A DNA stretch of 64,000 nt from Butyrivibrio sp. VCD2006 (GCF_000423925.1 NZ_AUIX01000007.1:124001-188000); one strand, 5' to 3'; counted from the stretch's first letter, positions 27,569 through 37,688 are shown. Numbers and translations are program-made. The notes: a model not told the origin generated them from the sequence alone.

Positions 27569-28560
27569 TGAGTGAAAAAACCAATGAAATTAAGGAAAAC
27601 ATTCTTGAAGTAAGGCACCTCAAAAAGTATTTCCCTATTAAGGGAGGTTTCTTTGGCGGTGTTACCGGAAATGTTAAGGCTGTTGATGATGTAACATTTT
27701 CAATTCCGCGTGGAACAACCATGGGACTTGTAGGAGAGTCAGGCTGTGGTAAGTCAACAACAGGAAGAACTATTCTCAGACTTCTTGAGAAGACTGAGGG
27801 AGAGATCATTTTCAACGGTCAGGATATCAGCACATATAACAAGAAGCAGCTTCGTGAGCTTCGTACTAAGATGCAGATTATTTTCCAGGATCCGTACTCT
27901 TCACTTTCTCCCCGTCTTCCTATCGGTGAGATTATCGGAGAGGCTGTGCGTGAGCATAATCTTGTGCCTAAGGCTGAGTTTAATGACTACATTACTGAAG
28001 TTATGAAAGAGTGTGGTCTTCAGGAATACCATAAGGATCGTTATCCTCATGAGTTTTCCGGTGGACAGAGACAGCGTATCTGTATAGCAAGAGCACTTGC
28101 TGTAAAGCCTGAATTTGTTGTTTGTGATGAGCCTGTATCTGCGCTTGATGTTTCAATTCAGGCACAGATCATAAATCTTCTTAAGGATCTTCAGGAGAAG
28201 AATAACCTTACATATCTGTTTATTTCTCATGACCTTTCGGTTGTTGAGCATATCTCAGATTTTGTAGGTGTTATGTATCTTGGTAACCTTGTAGAGACAG
28301 GTGCTACAGATGATATTTTTGCTAATCCGCTTCATCCGTATACAAAGGCACTTTTCAGTGCTATTCCTATGCCTGATCCGGATATCAAGAAGGAGAGAGT
28401 TCTCCTTGAGGGAGATATTCCTTCACCCGCTAATCCGCCTAAGGGATGTAAGTTCCATACAAGATGTCCTCATTGCATGGGTATCTGTAAGGAGCAGGAG
28501 CCCAAGGCAAAGGATATGGGCAATGGACATGTTGTAAGATGTCATCTTTATGATAAATAA
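27568..28560 (+). CDS. oppF: Oligopeptide ABC transporter ATPase (OppF/DppF type)
   Basis: A 330-residue ABC ATPase, partner of the preceding subunit. Walker A is GESGCGKST (near residue 57), signature FSGGQRQR, Walker B FVVCDEPVSALD, and the switch region FISHDLSVVEH. The C-terminal Cys motif CKFHTRCPHCMGIC fits the OppF/DppF family. The start ATG overlaps the oppD stop by one base (TAATG), and GGAGGTG precedes it, so the two are coupled. Last gene of the operon, followed by a clear terminator. Confidence 0.94.
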   Translation: MSEKTNEIKENILEVRHLKKYFPIKGGFFGGVTGNVKAVDDVTFSIPRGTTMGLVGESGCGKSTTGRTILRLLEKTEGEIIFNGQDISTYNKKQLRELRTKMQIIFQDPYSSLSPRLPIGEIIGEAVREHNLVPKAEFNDYITEVMKECGLQEYHKDRYPHEFSGGQRQRICIARALAVKPEFVVCDEPVSALDVSIQAQIINLLKDLQEKNNLTYLFISHDLSVVEHISDFVGVMYLGNLVETGATDDIFANPLHPYTKALFSAIPMPDPDIKKERVLLEGDIPSPANPPKGCKFHTRCPHCMGICKEQEPKAKDMGNGHVVRCHLYDK

Positions 28561-28566
28561 TATTTT

Positions 28567-28597
28567 AAAACTCCGGCCAATTTGGTCGGAGTTTTTT
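28567..28597 (+). terminator. Intrinsic terminator of the oligopeptide transporter operon
   Basis: AAAACTCCGGCC pairs with GGTCGGAGTTTT around AATTT (one G-T pair) and is followed by more T residues. It starts seven bases after the oppF stop. The A/T symmetry means it could also stop transcripts from the minus-strand gene that converges here. Confidence 0.9.
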
Positions 28598-28613
28598 GTA
28601 AGCAAAACATTTT

Positions 28614-31298
28614 TTACTTTATATCTCGAAGGTTTAAATCTTTTACACCATTCATGGCTTTTGCATAAATAACAAATACAAATATTGCTGTGATCATTGC
28701 TCCGAATATGCAGGAAGGAATGTTCGGCGATAGAATAAAGGCAAGATGGATTTGTTCCATGCTTTTTAGTATGGAATGAACCATTATAACTCCAAAAAAG
28801 ATACCAAGTATTATACCGATAACTGTTGTGAAGTAGACTTCTCTTACACAGAAGCCTATGGTTTCTTTTTCTGTAAAACCATTTATTCTCATAACTGTCA
28901 GTTCTGTCTTTTTAGAAATAAGATACATGTTAGCCAGGTTAAGAAGGACGAACAGAGCCATAACACCTGCCAGGACGACTAGCAGACCAATAATGAGATT
29001 AAGGACCATCACAAGGCTTTCAAAGGTTGCTATAACTTCAGATGAAGGTTTGTAGGATTCAAAGCCTTCAATGTCTTTGAGGCTGCTAATAAGGGCCTCT
29101 GGGGCATCCGTATCCATGTCCTTTGGAAGTTTTATTAAGAATGCGTTGTCTTTATAGGTGTCATTTAATGTTTTCTCATAGTATTCTTTTGATATTACTG
29201 TAAAACGACCGATGTTATTATCCATAATACCGCTTACGGTTACCGGGTGTTTATAACCGAGGTCATCCATAAGTGTTATGTCGTCACCGGGCTTTAGAGA
29301 ATAAATTTCCGCCAGTTTATTGGTTATGACAAGGCCGTTTTTTAGAGAATCAATATCCTGATCAGGCAGTGGTCTGAACTTATGTAGGCTCTCGAAATCA
29401 TCAGTGATTATAAACTCTGTAAATTCCATTGTATCATCAATCTGTACGCTTCCATTTTTACTTAGAATTGAAACGTAGGAGATACCGTTTGATGAAAGCG
29501 CATCGGATACTTCTTTTAATGCGTTTTCATAAAGGTTAGTGTTCATGACAATTTTGCCGTCATAAAGCATGTATTTGTCTACCTGTTGGTTTATGGTACC
29601 TATTATGTTAAAACGAAGTGAAAAGCCAATAACAATCAGAGCGCAACAGCCTGAAATGCTGATGATAGTGACAAGAATCCTTACGATATCAGTGCGCATA
29701 TTCAGGATGATCATTCTATTGTAAAGAGAAAGGCTTTTAAGAAGAGGATTATTTCGCAGCTTTGCAGCCTCCTTATCGGGAGCCTGAGGCGCGAGAAGCT
29801 TTTTGGCTGACTTTTTAAGGAGTTCTGAGCATGAAAAGTAAATAGAGGTAAGTGCAACGATTATCGCAAGGACGATAGTTACAATTGTAGGGATAGGGCT
29901 GATAACATAAGGAAATGCACCAAAAATGAAGTGATCAGCATACCCGAGACCGATAACCCATTCTAATGCTGTATATGATAGAATGATTCCTACAGCAATG
30001 CCAAGTATGGAGGATGACAAACCAAATATAAGGTATTTCGAAAATACTTCAGGTGCAAACATGCCAAGAGCCTTTGAAACACCAATCTGAGTTTTTTGCT
30101 CGTAAACCATTCTTGATAAAGAGGCAAATATGACCATTATGGCGATAACTACAAATAAAACAGCAAAGGTTTTGTTAAGGCTATGCAGATTCTCTGCGTT
30201 GTTTTTTAGATTTGAGTAATCAGCACTGGCGTTGCGGTTAAATACATACCAGTCGCATTGACCTTTACTTTTCATCTTTTCATAACGCTTGCACGTATCA
30301 TCAACACGCTTTATCGCATGATCATAAGAGCGTTTGGCATCCTCGTAATTACTAATCTGTTCATCAGGGGTTCTGTATTCAGAGGGCTCTTCTGAAATGA
30401 AAACCGATAGCATGTTGGAGAGATCTGACATTACAACGCCGGTCTTGCTGTCCATAGATTTGACCATACGACCTGCCAGTCTTAGTTCTCCCTCTGCGGA
30501 GGATAGCTCCTTTTTACTGTCATCAATCTGGTCTTGCAAAAAAGAAAGATGAGCAGCATATCTTTCTCCGGCGCGTTCTTTACCCAGTTCCTCCAGAGCA
30601 TCTACATATTCAGCTACAGCATCAAAGTAGGGCTGCCCAAAAATGTCAGAATATGCTGAATGATCAAAGGTGACTTCGGCGAGAGTGTAGCAATTATCCA
30701 ATTTTTCCATGTCGAAGGCATCTTTTGTGACAAGGACGCAGTAAGTCTCGTCCATATCAAAGGTTGAGTGTTCTGCGTGGGTGAAGATGCCGGTTATTAT
30801 GAATTCTGAATCTGTAAGTTCAGGAATATCTTCAGCGTATTCGTCGGTCAGACTTAATTCATCTCCCAATGTAATCCCCAGTTTTTGGGCAAGATTCTCT
30901 TCCAGCATACATTCATTTTGAGCAGAAGGTAATGTTCCCTCGCTGATGATGGGAATACCGATTCTAAAGGGAACGGATGTGACATAAACATTTTGAGTAT
31001 TGGCTCCGGCATCGATTTTTGCGTTTATTCTGTAAACACCTTCAACGTCAGTTATACCGGGAACGGCTTTGATTGCGTTTAGATCATCCTCAGAGAGCAT
31101 ACAATTGGAAGAAATCTGAATATCTCTGAAATTCGTGGATTCATAGAGATTTTTCCCAGCGGTAGAAAGACCGTAGGCAGAGTAAGTAAGCCCCAGATAT
31201 GCGGCTACGGCAAATGAGGAAATAACAATGATGGACAGCCATGAAACAAGCTGCTTTTTGATGTTTCTAAGAGCATCCTTGAGCTGGGTTTTTTTCAT
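28614..31298 (-). CDS. FtsX-family ABC transporter permease (MacB-like, large)
   Basis: An ~894-residue permease. One helix near residues 19-41 is followed by a large outer domain (about 45-375) with a coiled-coil-like stretch (LQDQIDDSKKELSSAEGELR). A helix block at ~380-500 (first FtsX domain), a second outer domain, and a final three-helix FtsX block with LLNLANMYLISKKTELTVMR complete it. Such duplicated-FtsX proteins pair with a small ATPase to export peptides or lipoproteins, or to sense antimicrobial peptides. Start: in-frame TTG, GTG and ATG codons lie at 31310-31304; the ATG at 31298 is preferred because GGTGATG sits just before it. Thirteen to 25 bp after its ATPase gene. Confidence 0.87.
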   Translation of the reverse strand: MKKTQLKDALRNIKKQLVSWLSIIVISSFAVAAYLGLTYSAYGLSTAGKNLYESTNFRDIQISSNCMLSEDDLNAIKAVPGITDVEGVYRINAKIDAGANTQNVYVTSVPFRIGIPIISEGTLPSAQNECMLEENLAQKLGITLGDELSLTDEYAEDIPELTDSEFIITGIFTHAEHSTFDMDETYCVLVTKDAFDMEKLDNCYTLAEVTFDHSAYSDIFGQPYFDAVAEYVDALEELGKERAGERYAAHLSFLQDQIDDSKKELSSAEGELRLAGRMVKSMDSKTGVVMSDLSNMLSVFISEEPSEYRTPDEQISNYEDAKRSYDHAIKRVDDTCKRYEKMKSKGQCDWYVFNRNASADYSNLKNNAENLHSLNKTFAVLFVVIAIMVIFASLSRMVYEQKTQIGVSKALGMFAPEVFSKYLIFGLSSSILGIAVGIILSYTALEWVIGLGYADHFIFGAFPYVISPIPTIVTIVLAIIVALTSIYFSCSELLKKSAKKLLAPQAPDKEAAKLRNNPLLKSLSLYNRMIILNMRTDIVRILVTIISISGCCALIVIGFSLRFNIIGTINQQVDKYMLYDGKIVMNTNLYENALKEVSDALSSNGISYVSILSKNGSVQIDDTMEFTEFIITDDFESLHKFRPLPDQDIDSLKNGLVITNKLAEIYSLKPGDDITLMDDLGYKHPVTVSGIMDNNIGRFTVISKEYYEKTLNDTYKDNAFLIKLPKDMDTDAPEALISSLKDIEGFESYKPSSEVIATFESLVMVLNLIIGLLVVLAGVMALFVLLNLANMYLISKKTELTVMRINGFTEKETIGFCVREVYFTTVIGIILGIFFGVIMVHSILKSMEQIHLAFILSPNIPSCIFGAMITAIFVFVIYAKAMNGVKDLNLRDIK

Positions 31299-31323
31299 GA
31301 GCATCACCAAAAAGGATCAGTGG

Positions 31324-32040
31324 TTACCAGGAGAGATCAGTAGCCGAGCTTGGAGAATGGTTCTCAATTATCTCAGCTATCTGGCCATCTTTTATTCTGA
31401 TGACTCGGTTTGCCATTTTTGAAATCTCATTATTGTGAGTAACCATGACAACAGTAGTCTTGTTTTGTTTTACGATATTTTCAAAAACCTGCAATACTTC
31501 AATGCTGGTAGTGAAGTCGAGAGCTGCTGTAGGTTCATCTGCAAGAATAAGACGAGGGCGCTTGCATACTGCCCTGGCGATGGATACACGCTGCTGCTGC
31601 CCTCCGCTCATTTGCGATGGATAGTTGTTTTTTCTTTCAGATAATCCAACCATTTCAATGGCTTCTTCAGGAGGCATTGAATCAGGAATCAGTTCTGCAA
31701 CGAATGTCACATTTTCAAGTGCTGTGAGATTAGGCATAAGATGATAATCCTGAAAAACAAAGCCAATATAGTTTCTCCTGTAAGCAGTTAGTTCATCCGG
31801 GGAGGGGTGGGAGAAATCCTTTCCATCGAGAAACATAGTGCCGTTTGTCAGGTGATCCATACCGCCCATTATGTTCAGGATGGTTGTTTTTCCGCAACCG
31901 CTCTCGCCAAGAATAGCAACAAATTCTCCTTCATAAATATCAAGGGAAATAGCCTTAAGAGCTTCAAGCTTACCATCACCGGTATTAAATTCTCTAGTTA
32001 CATCCTTTAGGGATATGATTACCTTTTTATCTTCTGACAT
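31324..32040 (-). CDS. ABC transporter ATPase (LolD/MacB-type)
   Basis: A 238-residue cytoplasmic ATPase, typical for the LolD/MacB/FtsE group. Walker A is GESGCGKTT (near residue 43), the Q-loop is VFQDYHLMP, the signature [15 protein letters not shown], Walker [13 protein letters not shown] and the switch histidine MVTHNNE. It is upstream of, and co-directional with, the FtsX permease, so the two form one transporter. No sensor kinase or response regulator gene adjoins them, unlike BceAB-type resistance systems. Confidence 0.92.
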   Translation of the reverse strand: MSEDKKVIISLKDVTREFNTGDGKLEALKAISLDIYEGEFVAILGESGCGKTTILNIMGGMDHLTNGTMFLDGKDFSHPSPDELTAYRRNYIGFVFQDYHLMPNLTALENVTFVAELIPDSMPPEEAIEMVGLSERKNNYPSQMSGGQQQRVSIARAVCKRPRLILADEPTAALDFTTSIEVLQVFENIVKQNKTTVVMVTHNNEISKMANRVIRIKDGQIAEIIENHSPSSATDLSW

Positions 32041-32238
32041 AGTATCTCCGTGGCCTACGATTACAGAAAAAGTAATACCTCAAGAATAATATAGCATAAT
32101 GTGAAGTCAATAAATTTTAAGTAATGAGTTAGAATGTTAAATAGTTATAAATAAATTCTGAAAAAACAGATAGGATAGAGGCTACTGTCTAATTTCATGT
32201 ATAATTGATATTGGATAAGAATGCGCAGGGAGTCGATT

Positions 32239-34125
32239 ATGATCACAATACTTAGTCTGGGGATTATTGCGGTCGGTATTCTTGCTATGCGTGCTAGAAG
32301 TATAAGCCGTACAGTAGGTATTGTCTGGATTAATCTGGAAGTAAATGTGACAATTGCATATATCGTCTTGGTATGGGCTCTTCGTACTTATGATAAATAT
32401 TTTGGCCTTGATAGCAATTATTTCTATGTTGCAACCGTGACCATTTTTATTCTTGCGCTCAACACTTATCTTCTTTGCGCCTTTAAAGTCACTGTAGGGC
32501 TTGTAAGATATCAGGAAAAGAGTCCGGTATTATCCCTTGTTCCAATTATTCTTGAGTTTATCTATTTGCTCGTGCTTAATCCAATAAATCATTTTGTGTT
32601 TTTTGATGAAGTGAAGGGAGTTGATTCTGTTGAAAGGATAGCTTATATTGTTATATCGACACTTATAAGTCTGTTTTACGCGTCAGTATCTGTTGCGCTT
32701 GCATGGAAGCACAGGAGGAGACTTGGGAAATATGCACCTGCGGTTATAACGTTTATTGTGCTATTGGATTTTTTGATGCTTGTCCTAAATCATAAAATTG
32801 AGGATTTTGGATTTATGGGAGCTGCTTTTGCAGCCGGTGTTACATTTAATCTGGTAATGCTTTATCTTGTTGATAATCCTACTGATCCAAAGACAGGACT
32901 ATATACAAAGCCGGCTTTTTTACGTGCGGTTGAGGAGGATCTGATACTGAATCCGCATATGGAATATAAGATTTGTCTTTTGGATATCAGAGACTTTCAG
33001 GATGTAAATGAACGTTTTGGCTTTGAAAGAGGCGATGATATCCTAAGGCGTGTAGCCATAGCGATGAGGCAGAGCTTTTCCTGGGAAGTTGAACTGGCAT
33101 ATCTTGGCGAGGACAATTTTGTCGGACTTTTTCCGGAAGGGTCTTATTGGATGCTTCAGGGAATTTTGAAGCTTGATGATATGTATCCCGGAGAGGATAT
33201 GGATTATAATCTTTCTCTCTATTCAGGCGTTTATCCCATCAAGGATAGAACGATGAATCCTATTCTCATGTGCGACAGAGCCCGTTTTGCGATGGATTCT
33301 ATCCGCTATGAGTATGATAAACATGAAAAGATTTTTGATGAACAGCTCGAGCACTCATTTGAAATGCAGGCATATATGCTCCACAACTGTGACAGGGCGA
33401 TACATGAACGTGATTTTGTCCCGTATTTTCAACCAATCTATGATGCCAAGACGAAGAAAATATGCAGTGCTGAGGCGCTGATAAGATGGAAAGACAAGCA
33501 ATATGGACTGATAAGTCCCGGTGATTTTATTCCTATATTTGAGAGGAATGGTTTCATCAATAAGCTGGATGTTTACATGTGGGAATCTGTATGTAAGCAG
33601 ATAGCGGATTGGAGAAAAGAAGGGATATTGGTTCCGCCTATTTCAGTTAATATTTCAAGAAGAGATCTGCAGATGGAAAATCTGTATGAAATAATGCTGG
33701 ACCTAATTAAAAAGTATCACCTGTCTCCGTTGGATATTAAACTTGAGATTACCGAAAGTGCTTTTGTGGCAGATAACCAGAAATTCTTTGGGACTGTAGA
33801 TGTTCTTAAAGAGGTTGGTTTCAGGATTCTAATGGATGACTTTGGAAGTGGGTATTCTAGCTTTAATACTTTCAAGGACGCTCACGTTGATATCCTTAAG
33901 GCAGACATGAAGTTTATGGATGGAATTGAATCATCCGAAAAGGGAAAAATAGTTATCAATACAATAGTTGATATGACTAAAAAGCTGGATATGCCTATAG
34001 TGGTAGAGGGAGTGGAAACAGAAGAACAGTATGAATATCTTAAATCCATAGGCTGTGAGATGATACAGGGCTATTATTTTTCAAGACCTGTACCGGCTGA
34101 TGATTTCAGAGAATTGATAAAATAA
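32239..34125 (+). CDS. Membrane GGDEF-EAL protein, probable c-di-GMP phosphodiesterase
   Basis: A ~628-residue membrane protein. Seven predicted helices in the first ~215 residues form a sensor-like block, followed by a degenerate GGDEF domain (GEDNF where GGDEF is expected) and an EAL domain. The EAL motifs look intact: SAEALIRW, KLEITES, LMDDFGSGYSSF, KADMKFMDG, VEGVETEEQ and QGYYFSRP. It should therefore cleave c-di-GMP and not make it. The start is ATG 32239, six bases after AGGGAG; an upstream in-frame ATG at 32221 lacks a site. A TATAAT at 32200-32205 may be its -10 element, but no good -35 is seen. Confidence 0.9.
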   Translation: MITILSLGIIAVGILAMRARSISRTVGIVWINLEVNVTIAYIVLVWALRTYDKYFGLDSNYFYVATVTIFILALNTYLLCAFKVTVGLVRYQEKSPVLSLVPIILEFIYLLVLNPINHFVFFDEVKGVDSVERIAYIVISTLISLFYASVSVALAWKHRRRLGKYAPAVITFIVLLDFLMLVLNHKIEDFGFMGAAFAAGVTFNLVMLYLVDNPTDPKTGLYTKPAFLRAVEEDLILNPHMEYKICLLDIRDFQDVNERFGFERGDDILRRVAIAMRQSFSWEVELAYLGEDNFVGLFPEGSYWMLQGILKLDDMYPGEDMDYNLSLYSGVYPIKDRTMNPILMCDRARFAMDSIRYEYDKHEKIFDEQLEHSFEMQAYMLHNCDRAIHERDFVPYFQPIYDAKTKKICSAEALIRWKDKQYGLISPGDFIPIFERNGFINKLDVYMWESVCKQIADWRKEGILVPPISVNISRRDLQMENLYEIMLDLIKKYHLSPLDIKLEITESAFVADNQKFFGTVDVLKEVGFRILMDDFGSGYSSFNTFKDAHVDILKADMKFMDGIESSEKGKIVINTIVDMTKKLDMPIVVEGVETEEQYEYLKSIGCEMIQGYYFSRPVPADDFRELIK

Positions 34126-34154
34126 AAGGCGCCGCTTTGATTGCGACGCCTTTT
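34124..34154. terminator. Bidirectional terminator between converging genes
   Basis: AAAAGGCG and CGCCTTTT pair, with an inner CGC/GCG extension after one mismatch. T runs lie on both sides, so it can end the EAL gene on the plus strand and the DUF3048 gene on the minus strand. Confidence 0.85.
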
Positions 34155-34164
34155 CTATGTCTGT

Positions 34165-35340
34165 TTACTGGATTACGAGCTGATCCCAAGTATCTGCGGG
34201 AACAAGTGCGATGTAAGTTTTACCATTATTGATCTCAAGCTCGTTAGCCTGTGAATCAAAGTACTGAGTTTTTACAAGTTCACCTGTTTTTGTCCAAACG
34301 ATATCAGTTGCCTTACCGTTTGTGCAGTAGTAACCTGGCTGGTTGATATCGATACAGTTATAAATAAGATAACCGTGATCATCAAGCTGGTTAAATGTGC
34401 ACTTCTGAAGAATTACATTCTTAAATGAAAGAACTTCGCCATCTTCGCCATCCTTGTGAGGATTGCCGTAATCATAATACTCGTATTCCTGAGTCTGCTC
34501 GTTATAAACAAGTTTTGAGCTGTTGTGTGTGAAAGGTACTATGTCAATTGTTGTAGCATCAAGGCACTTATAATAGCCCTTGTTCTCAAGATGTACTTCG
34601 TTGCCCCAGGGAGTGAAATTGAAGTGATTTTCTTTTACTCCATCGGGAGTGAACTCGTTATATGTTGTAGAGAAATTGCTTGCTGAGAAATTGTTTTCAA
34701 GATCACCTGCAAGAATATACTCTGTGTACTCTCTCTTCTTACCATTGTCTACACGTGAGAATGTTCCGGAGAAATGGTTTGTACCCCACTCCTTCTTGAG
34801 ATAGGGATCGATATGAACCTTGGGACCACCATCGTGGCAAAGTACTGCGTTCCACTCAGCAGCAAGGATAATGTTTGTAGGTCTGGTACTTCTGATAGAA
34901 CCGAGCTGTTTGATTGAACCCCAATCCTTCATCATACACATAAGACGAGTGATACGGCCGTTCTGTGTACTGTTCATCATCTCATAAACAACATCGCATT
35001 CAGCTGTTCCGAAGTGAGGAAGAGCAGCAGTTTCATTGTCGACCATAACAGCTATGGGACGCTGATCCTTAAGTGACTCGCTTATAGGTTCACCTGTGAG
35101 CTCACTTCTGTACATGCCTGCGGGTATCTCGGCAGAAACAATTTCCTCCTGAGGTGCTTCTTCCTCTGCAGGAGTTTCTTCTACAGGCTCCTCAGCAGGT
35201 GTCTCATCCTCGATTGCTTCCCAGGAAAGTCCCTCTTCAGCTTCATTGGCAGGTGCTTCTGTTTTGTCGCCGCAACCAACGATTGATGTAAGCATCATAG
35301 CTGTAAGAGCAAAGCTTACTATACGCTTATTAAATTTCAT
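34165..35340 (-). CDS. DUF3048-family lipoprotein (YerB-like)
   Basis: A 391-residue secreted lipoprotein of unknown biochemical role. The signal peptide ends in SIVGC (lipidated Cys23), followed by a Glu/Pro-rich linker to about residue 70. The DUF3048 domain shows RPIAVMVDN, CDVVYEM, ITRLMCMM and LGSIRSTRPTNI, then a second half with VILQKC. Bacillus YerB has the same plan. It stands alone, with TAAGGAGG just upstream of its ATG and a shared terminator after it. The 101-bp gap before it is AT-rich; I see no convincing promoter there. Confidence 0.88.
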   Translation of the reverse strand: MKFNKRIVSFALTAMMLTSIVGCGDKTEAPANEAEEGLSWEAIEDETPAEEPVEETPAEEEAPQEEIVSAEIPAGMYRSELTGEPISESLKDQRPIAVMVDNETAALPHFGTAECDVVYEMMNSTQNGRITRLMCMMKDWGSIKQLGSIRSTRPTNIILAAEWNAVLCHDGGPKVHIDPYLKKEWGTNHFSGTFSRVDNGKKREYTEYILAGDLENNFSASNFSTTYNEFTPDGVKENHFNFTPWGNEVHLENKGYYKCLDATTIDIVPFTHNSSKLVYNEQTQEYEYYDYGNPHKDGEDGEVLSFKNVILQKCTFNQLDDHGYLIYNCIDINQPGYYCTNGKATDIVWTKTGELVKTQYFDSQANELEINNGKTYIALVPADTWDQLVIQ

Positions 35341-35441
35341 AATATAAATCCTCCTTAAAATGTGTTAAAGACACATCCTCATTATTTTAACAGAAAAGAT
35401 ATTACGGAAAAAGTAAAATTTAAAAATTTAGTTAATAAATA

Positions 35442-36524
35442 TTATGAAGAATAGTCTCTCCTTTTGCGGTCAGCTGCTTCTATAAGCATACGAAGCTCAT
35501 CCTCATCTCTTGGGGTTCCGTGTGAATATCCGCTTGTATAATGGATGGGCTTGTCAATTTCCGGAATTCTAAGGGTTGCCATGCTTCGCTCCCAAATGGA
35601 AAGCCTTTGAAGAGCATCACTAAGCTCCATGTCCTGAAGGATTATTAGGAATGAATCTGAGCCATAGCGGTAGGAATGGCTGTCTGTAAGGTGAGTTTTT
35701 ATATAGCTTCCTACCTGGTTCAGGATTGCATTTCCTGCCTCAACACCATATTCATCATTGACCTTTGAAAATTCATCAAGATCCAGCATTACGACGATTA
35801 TGTGATGATTCTGGTAAGAATCAAAGTCATCTCTAAGGGCATAACGATTTTTCATATCAGTTACATTGTCATGTACAGGAACGTTCTGAAGCATATCGTT
35901 CATAGTCTCTATACGGTGAATACGCTCAAGTTCTGTTGCCTGCATACGATACTTGTTAAAAGAGCCTATTACTGTAAGAATAGCAAACAGTGCGTAATTG
36001 AAAAGATTTATGGTTTTGGCTCCGTCATAGGCATACAAAATAAGATAAAACACTATATAGGATCCCCATATGAGGATCATGCTTGTTATTGGCGGTAAGA
36101 GAAAGAAATTTACCAGACAGAATATTATGGCAAAGAAAACAAACATCTGATTGCCATGAGCGTAATGGTAAAAAGAAGTTACGATTCCGAATATTATTAT
36201 AAGGACATAATAAATAATGCTCAGATGTCTGTATGAGCTAAAGGGCAGTTTTGAATTGTTAAGTCCATGTTGCGCGATAGCAAAAGTTATAGCGCTTACA
36301 ACTGTTGAATAGATTGCACTCGGAACAACAGCAGGCTCTGAAAGAACGCTTCTGAAAAATGTAAAATATGAGATCAGAGCAAGCAGCTCAATGATGGTGA
36401 AAGCAAAGGATATATCACGAGTTGACTTGAGATTTATACGGTAAAGCCCCTCTTTTATGGAAGGGTGTATATATGGATTTAAATAATTTGCCAGAGATTT
36501 TTTCACTTCAGAAAAAGTTGCCAT
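35442..36524 (-). CDS. Membrane protein with degenerate GGDEF domain
   Basis: A 360-residue protein with six predicted N-terminal helices (about 26-195) and a GGDEF-fold domain from ~215. The signature position reads YRYGSDSFLI, so the catalytic acid of GGDEF is replaced by Ser. The metal-binding aspartate in MLDLDEFSKVNDEYG is present. It probably lacks cyclase activity and may bind GTP or act as a sensor partner. No EAL domain or inhibitory RxxD is seen just before the signature. Divergent from the MraY-like gene; the 152-bp gap between them should hold promoters for both, though none is clear-cut. Confidence 0.82.
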   Translation of the reverse strand: MATFSEVKKSLANYLNPYIHPSIKEGLYRINLKSTRDISFAFTIIELLALISYFTFFRSVLSEPAVVPSAIYSTVVSAITFAIAQHGLNNSKLPFSSYRHLSIIYYVLIIIFGIVTSFYHYAHGNQMFVFFAIIFCLVNFFLLPPITSMILIWGSYIVFYLILYAYDGAKTINLFNYALFAILTVIGSFNKYRMQATELERIHRIETMNDMLQNVPVHDNVTDMKNRYALRDDFDSYQNHHIIVVMLDLDEFSKVNDEYGVEAGNAILNQVGSYIKTHLTDSHSYRYGSDSFLIILQDMELSDALQRLSIWERSMATLRIPEIDKPIHYTSGYSHGTPRDEDELRMLIEAADRKRRDYSS

Positions 36525-36676
36525 TAGTTCCTACCTTCGATAATATAATGATAACGACTGGTAAGTGCTGATAATTATGAAAGAATTGAATCTGCATACA
36601 ACAACACATACCAAGCAAAATTATATCATAAACGGACAAGTTTCTGAATAATGAGATAAAAACAGGAGATTTTAAA

Positions 36677-37624
36677 ATGCTTTATGAGATATTACTCAGT
36701 ATGTTCACACAGCATCAGGTAGCTGCCATAGGAATGATGGTTTCATTTGTGCTTACTTTTCTTACTCTTAACATGAAATTTTCATTTCTGCCACAGGATC
36801 AGGGTAGGGCGTTTGCGATAAACGGAGCTCTGTCGAAGGGCAAGCTTAGAGGAGTCGGCATCGTTTTTGTTATAGATTTTATTCTGGTAGCGGTTCTGTT
36901 TCTTCCGCTATCTGTTGAGCTTATCATTTACCTGGGCCTTCTTTTTCTTATCATGCTGAGCGGATATCTGGATGATGCATCCGAGAAGCCGTGGAATGAA
37001 TATAAAAAGGGACTTATAGATTTCGTACTTTCTGTTGCCACAATGTATACCTTTTTGTCACAAAACAGTACGAAGGTAAAGCTGATGGCATATGAGTTCA
37101 ATATTCCATACCCGGTTTATTTTGTTCTTGGAGTAGCTCTTATATGGGTGGCAATCAATGTTACCAATTGCTCTGACGGTGTCGATGGACTTTGTGCATC
37201 GCTTGTTATTGTAACGGTGATGTCATTTGTTATTATTTTCCCGGAAAATCTTGGAAGCCTTGGAACGGCAGGACAGCTTCTTGTGGCTGTTTTGCTTGCG
37301 TATCTGTACTTCAACTGTTCCCCGAGTTCAATGCTTATGGGGGATGCGGGTTCAAGAGCACTTGGCTTTTTTATAGCACTGATAGCTATGAAATCTGGTC
37401 ATCCGTTTTCATATCTTTTGTTATCGTTAGTGCTGATAATCGATGGGGGCCTGGGACTTATAAAGATAACACTCATAAGATTTTTCAAGCTGAATGTTAT
37501 GTCTAATCTAAGGACACCTATACATGATCATGTCAGAAAAAATCTGGGATGGTCGGATACCCAGGTGGTGATCAGATTTACAATAATGCAGGTTATTTTA
37601 TCTATCCTGTTTGTTGCGTTGTAA
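36677..37624 (+). CDS. MraY/WecA-family polyprenyl-phosphate sugar-1-phosphate transferase paralogue
   Basis: A 315-residue membrane enzyme with about ten helices. Motifs of the family are seen: GYLDDAS (near residue 95), TNCSDGVDGL (near 163), MLMGDAGSRALG (near 220) and RTPIHDHVRKNLGWSDTQVVIRF-type C-terminal loop (near 280; quoted in part). The loop placement is MraY-like, but the usual HHH reads HDH and the early PTMGG motif reads GKLRGVG. No division or cell-wall genes adjoin it. It may be a specialised second MraY or an enzyme that primes a glycan with another sugar phosphate. ACAGGAG precedes the ATG. Confidence 0.82.
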   Translation: MLYEILLSMFTQHQVAAIGMMVSFVLTFLTLNMKFSFLPQDQGRAFAINGALSKGKLRGVGIVFVIDFILVAVLFLPLSVELIIYLGLLFLIMLSGYLDDASEKPWNEYKKGLIDFVLSVATMYTFLSQNSTKVKLMAYEFNIPYPVYFVLGVALIWVAINVTNCSDGVDGLCASLVIVTVMSFVIIFPENLGSLGTAGQLLVAVLLAYLYFNCSPSSMLMGDAGSRALGFFIALIAMKSGHPFSYLLLSLVLIIDGGLGLIKITLIRFFKLNVMSNLRTPIHDHVRKNLGWSDTQVVIRFTIMQVILSILFVAL

Positions 37625-37653
37625 TAATTTAGTTGTAGAAGGATGATAATGAA

Positions 37654-37688
37654 AAAAGCCGTCTGTCAAAAAAATGACAACGGCTTTT
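37654..37688. terminator. Bidirectional terminator after the MraY-like gene
   Basis: AAAAGCCGT and ACGGCTTTT form the outer stem, with TGTCA/TGACA inside and one bulged C. A and T runs on the two sides allow termination in both directions, for the MraY-like gene and the converging GGDEF-EAL gene. Confidence 0.9.

Noticed and set aside
28614-32040. BceAB-type antimicrobial peptide resistance module
   Set aside because: The ATPase and FtsX permease fit loosely, but no sensor kinase or response regulator adjoins them, and the permease has two large outer domains unlike BceB.
35442-36524. Active diguanylate cyclase
   Set aside because: The signature reads GSDSF, losing the acidic catalytic residue, so activity is unlikely.
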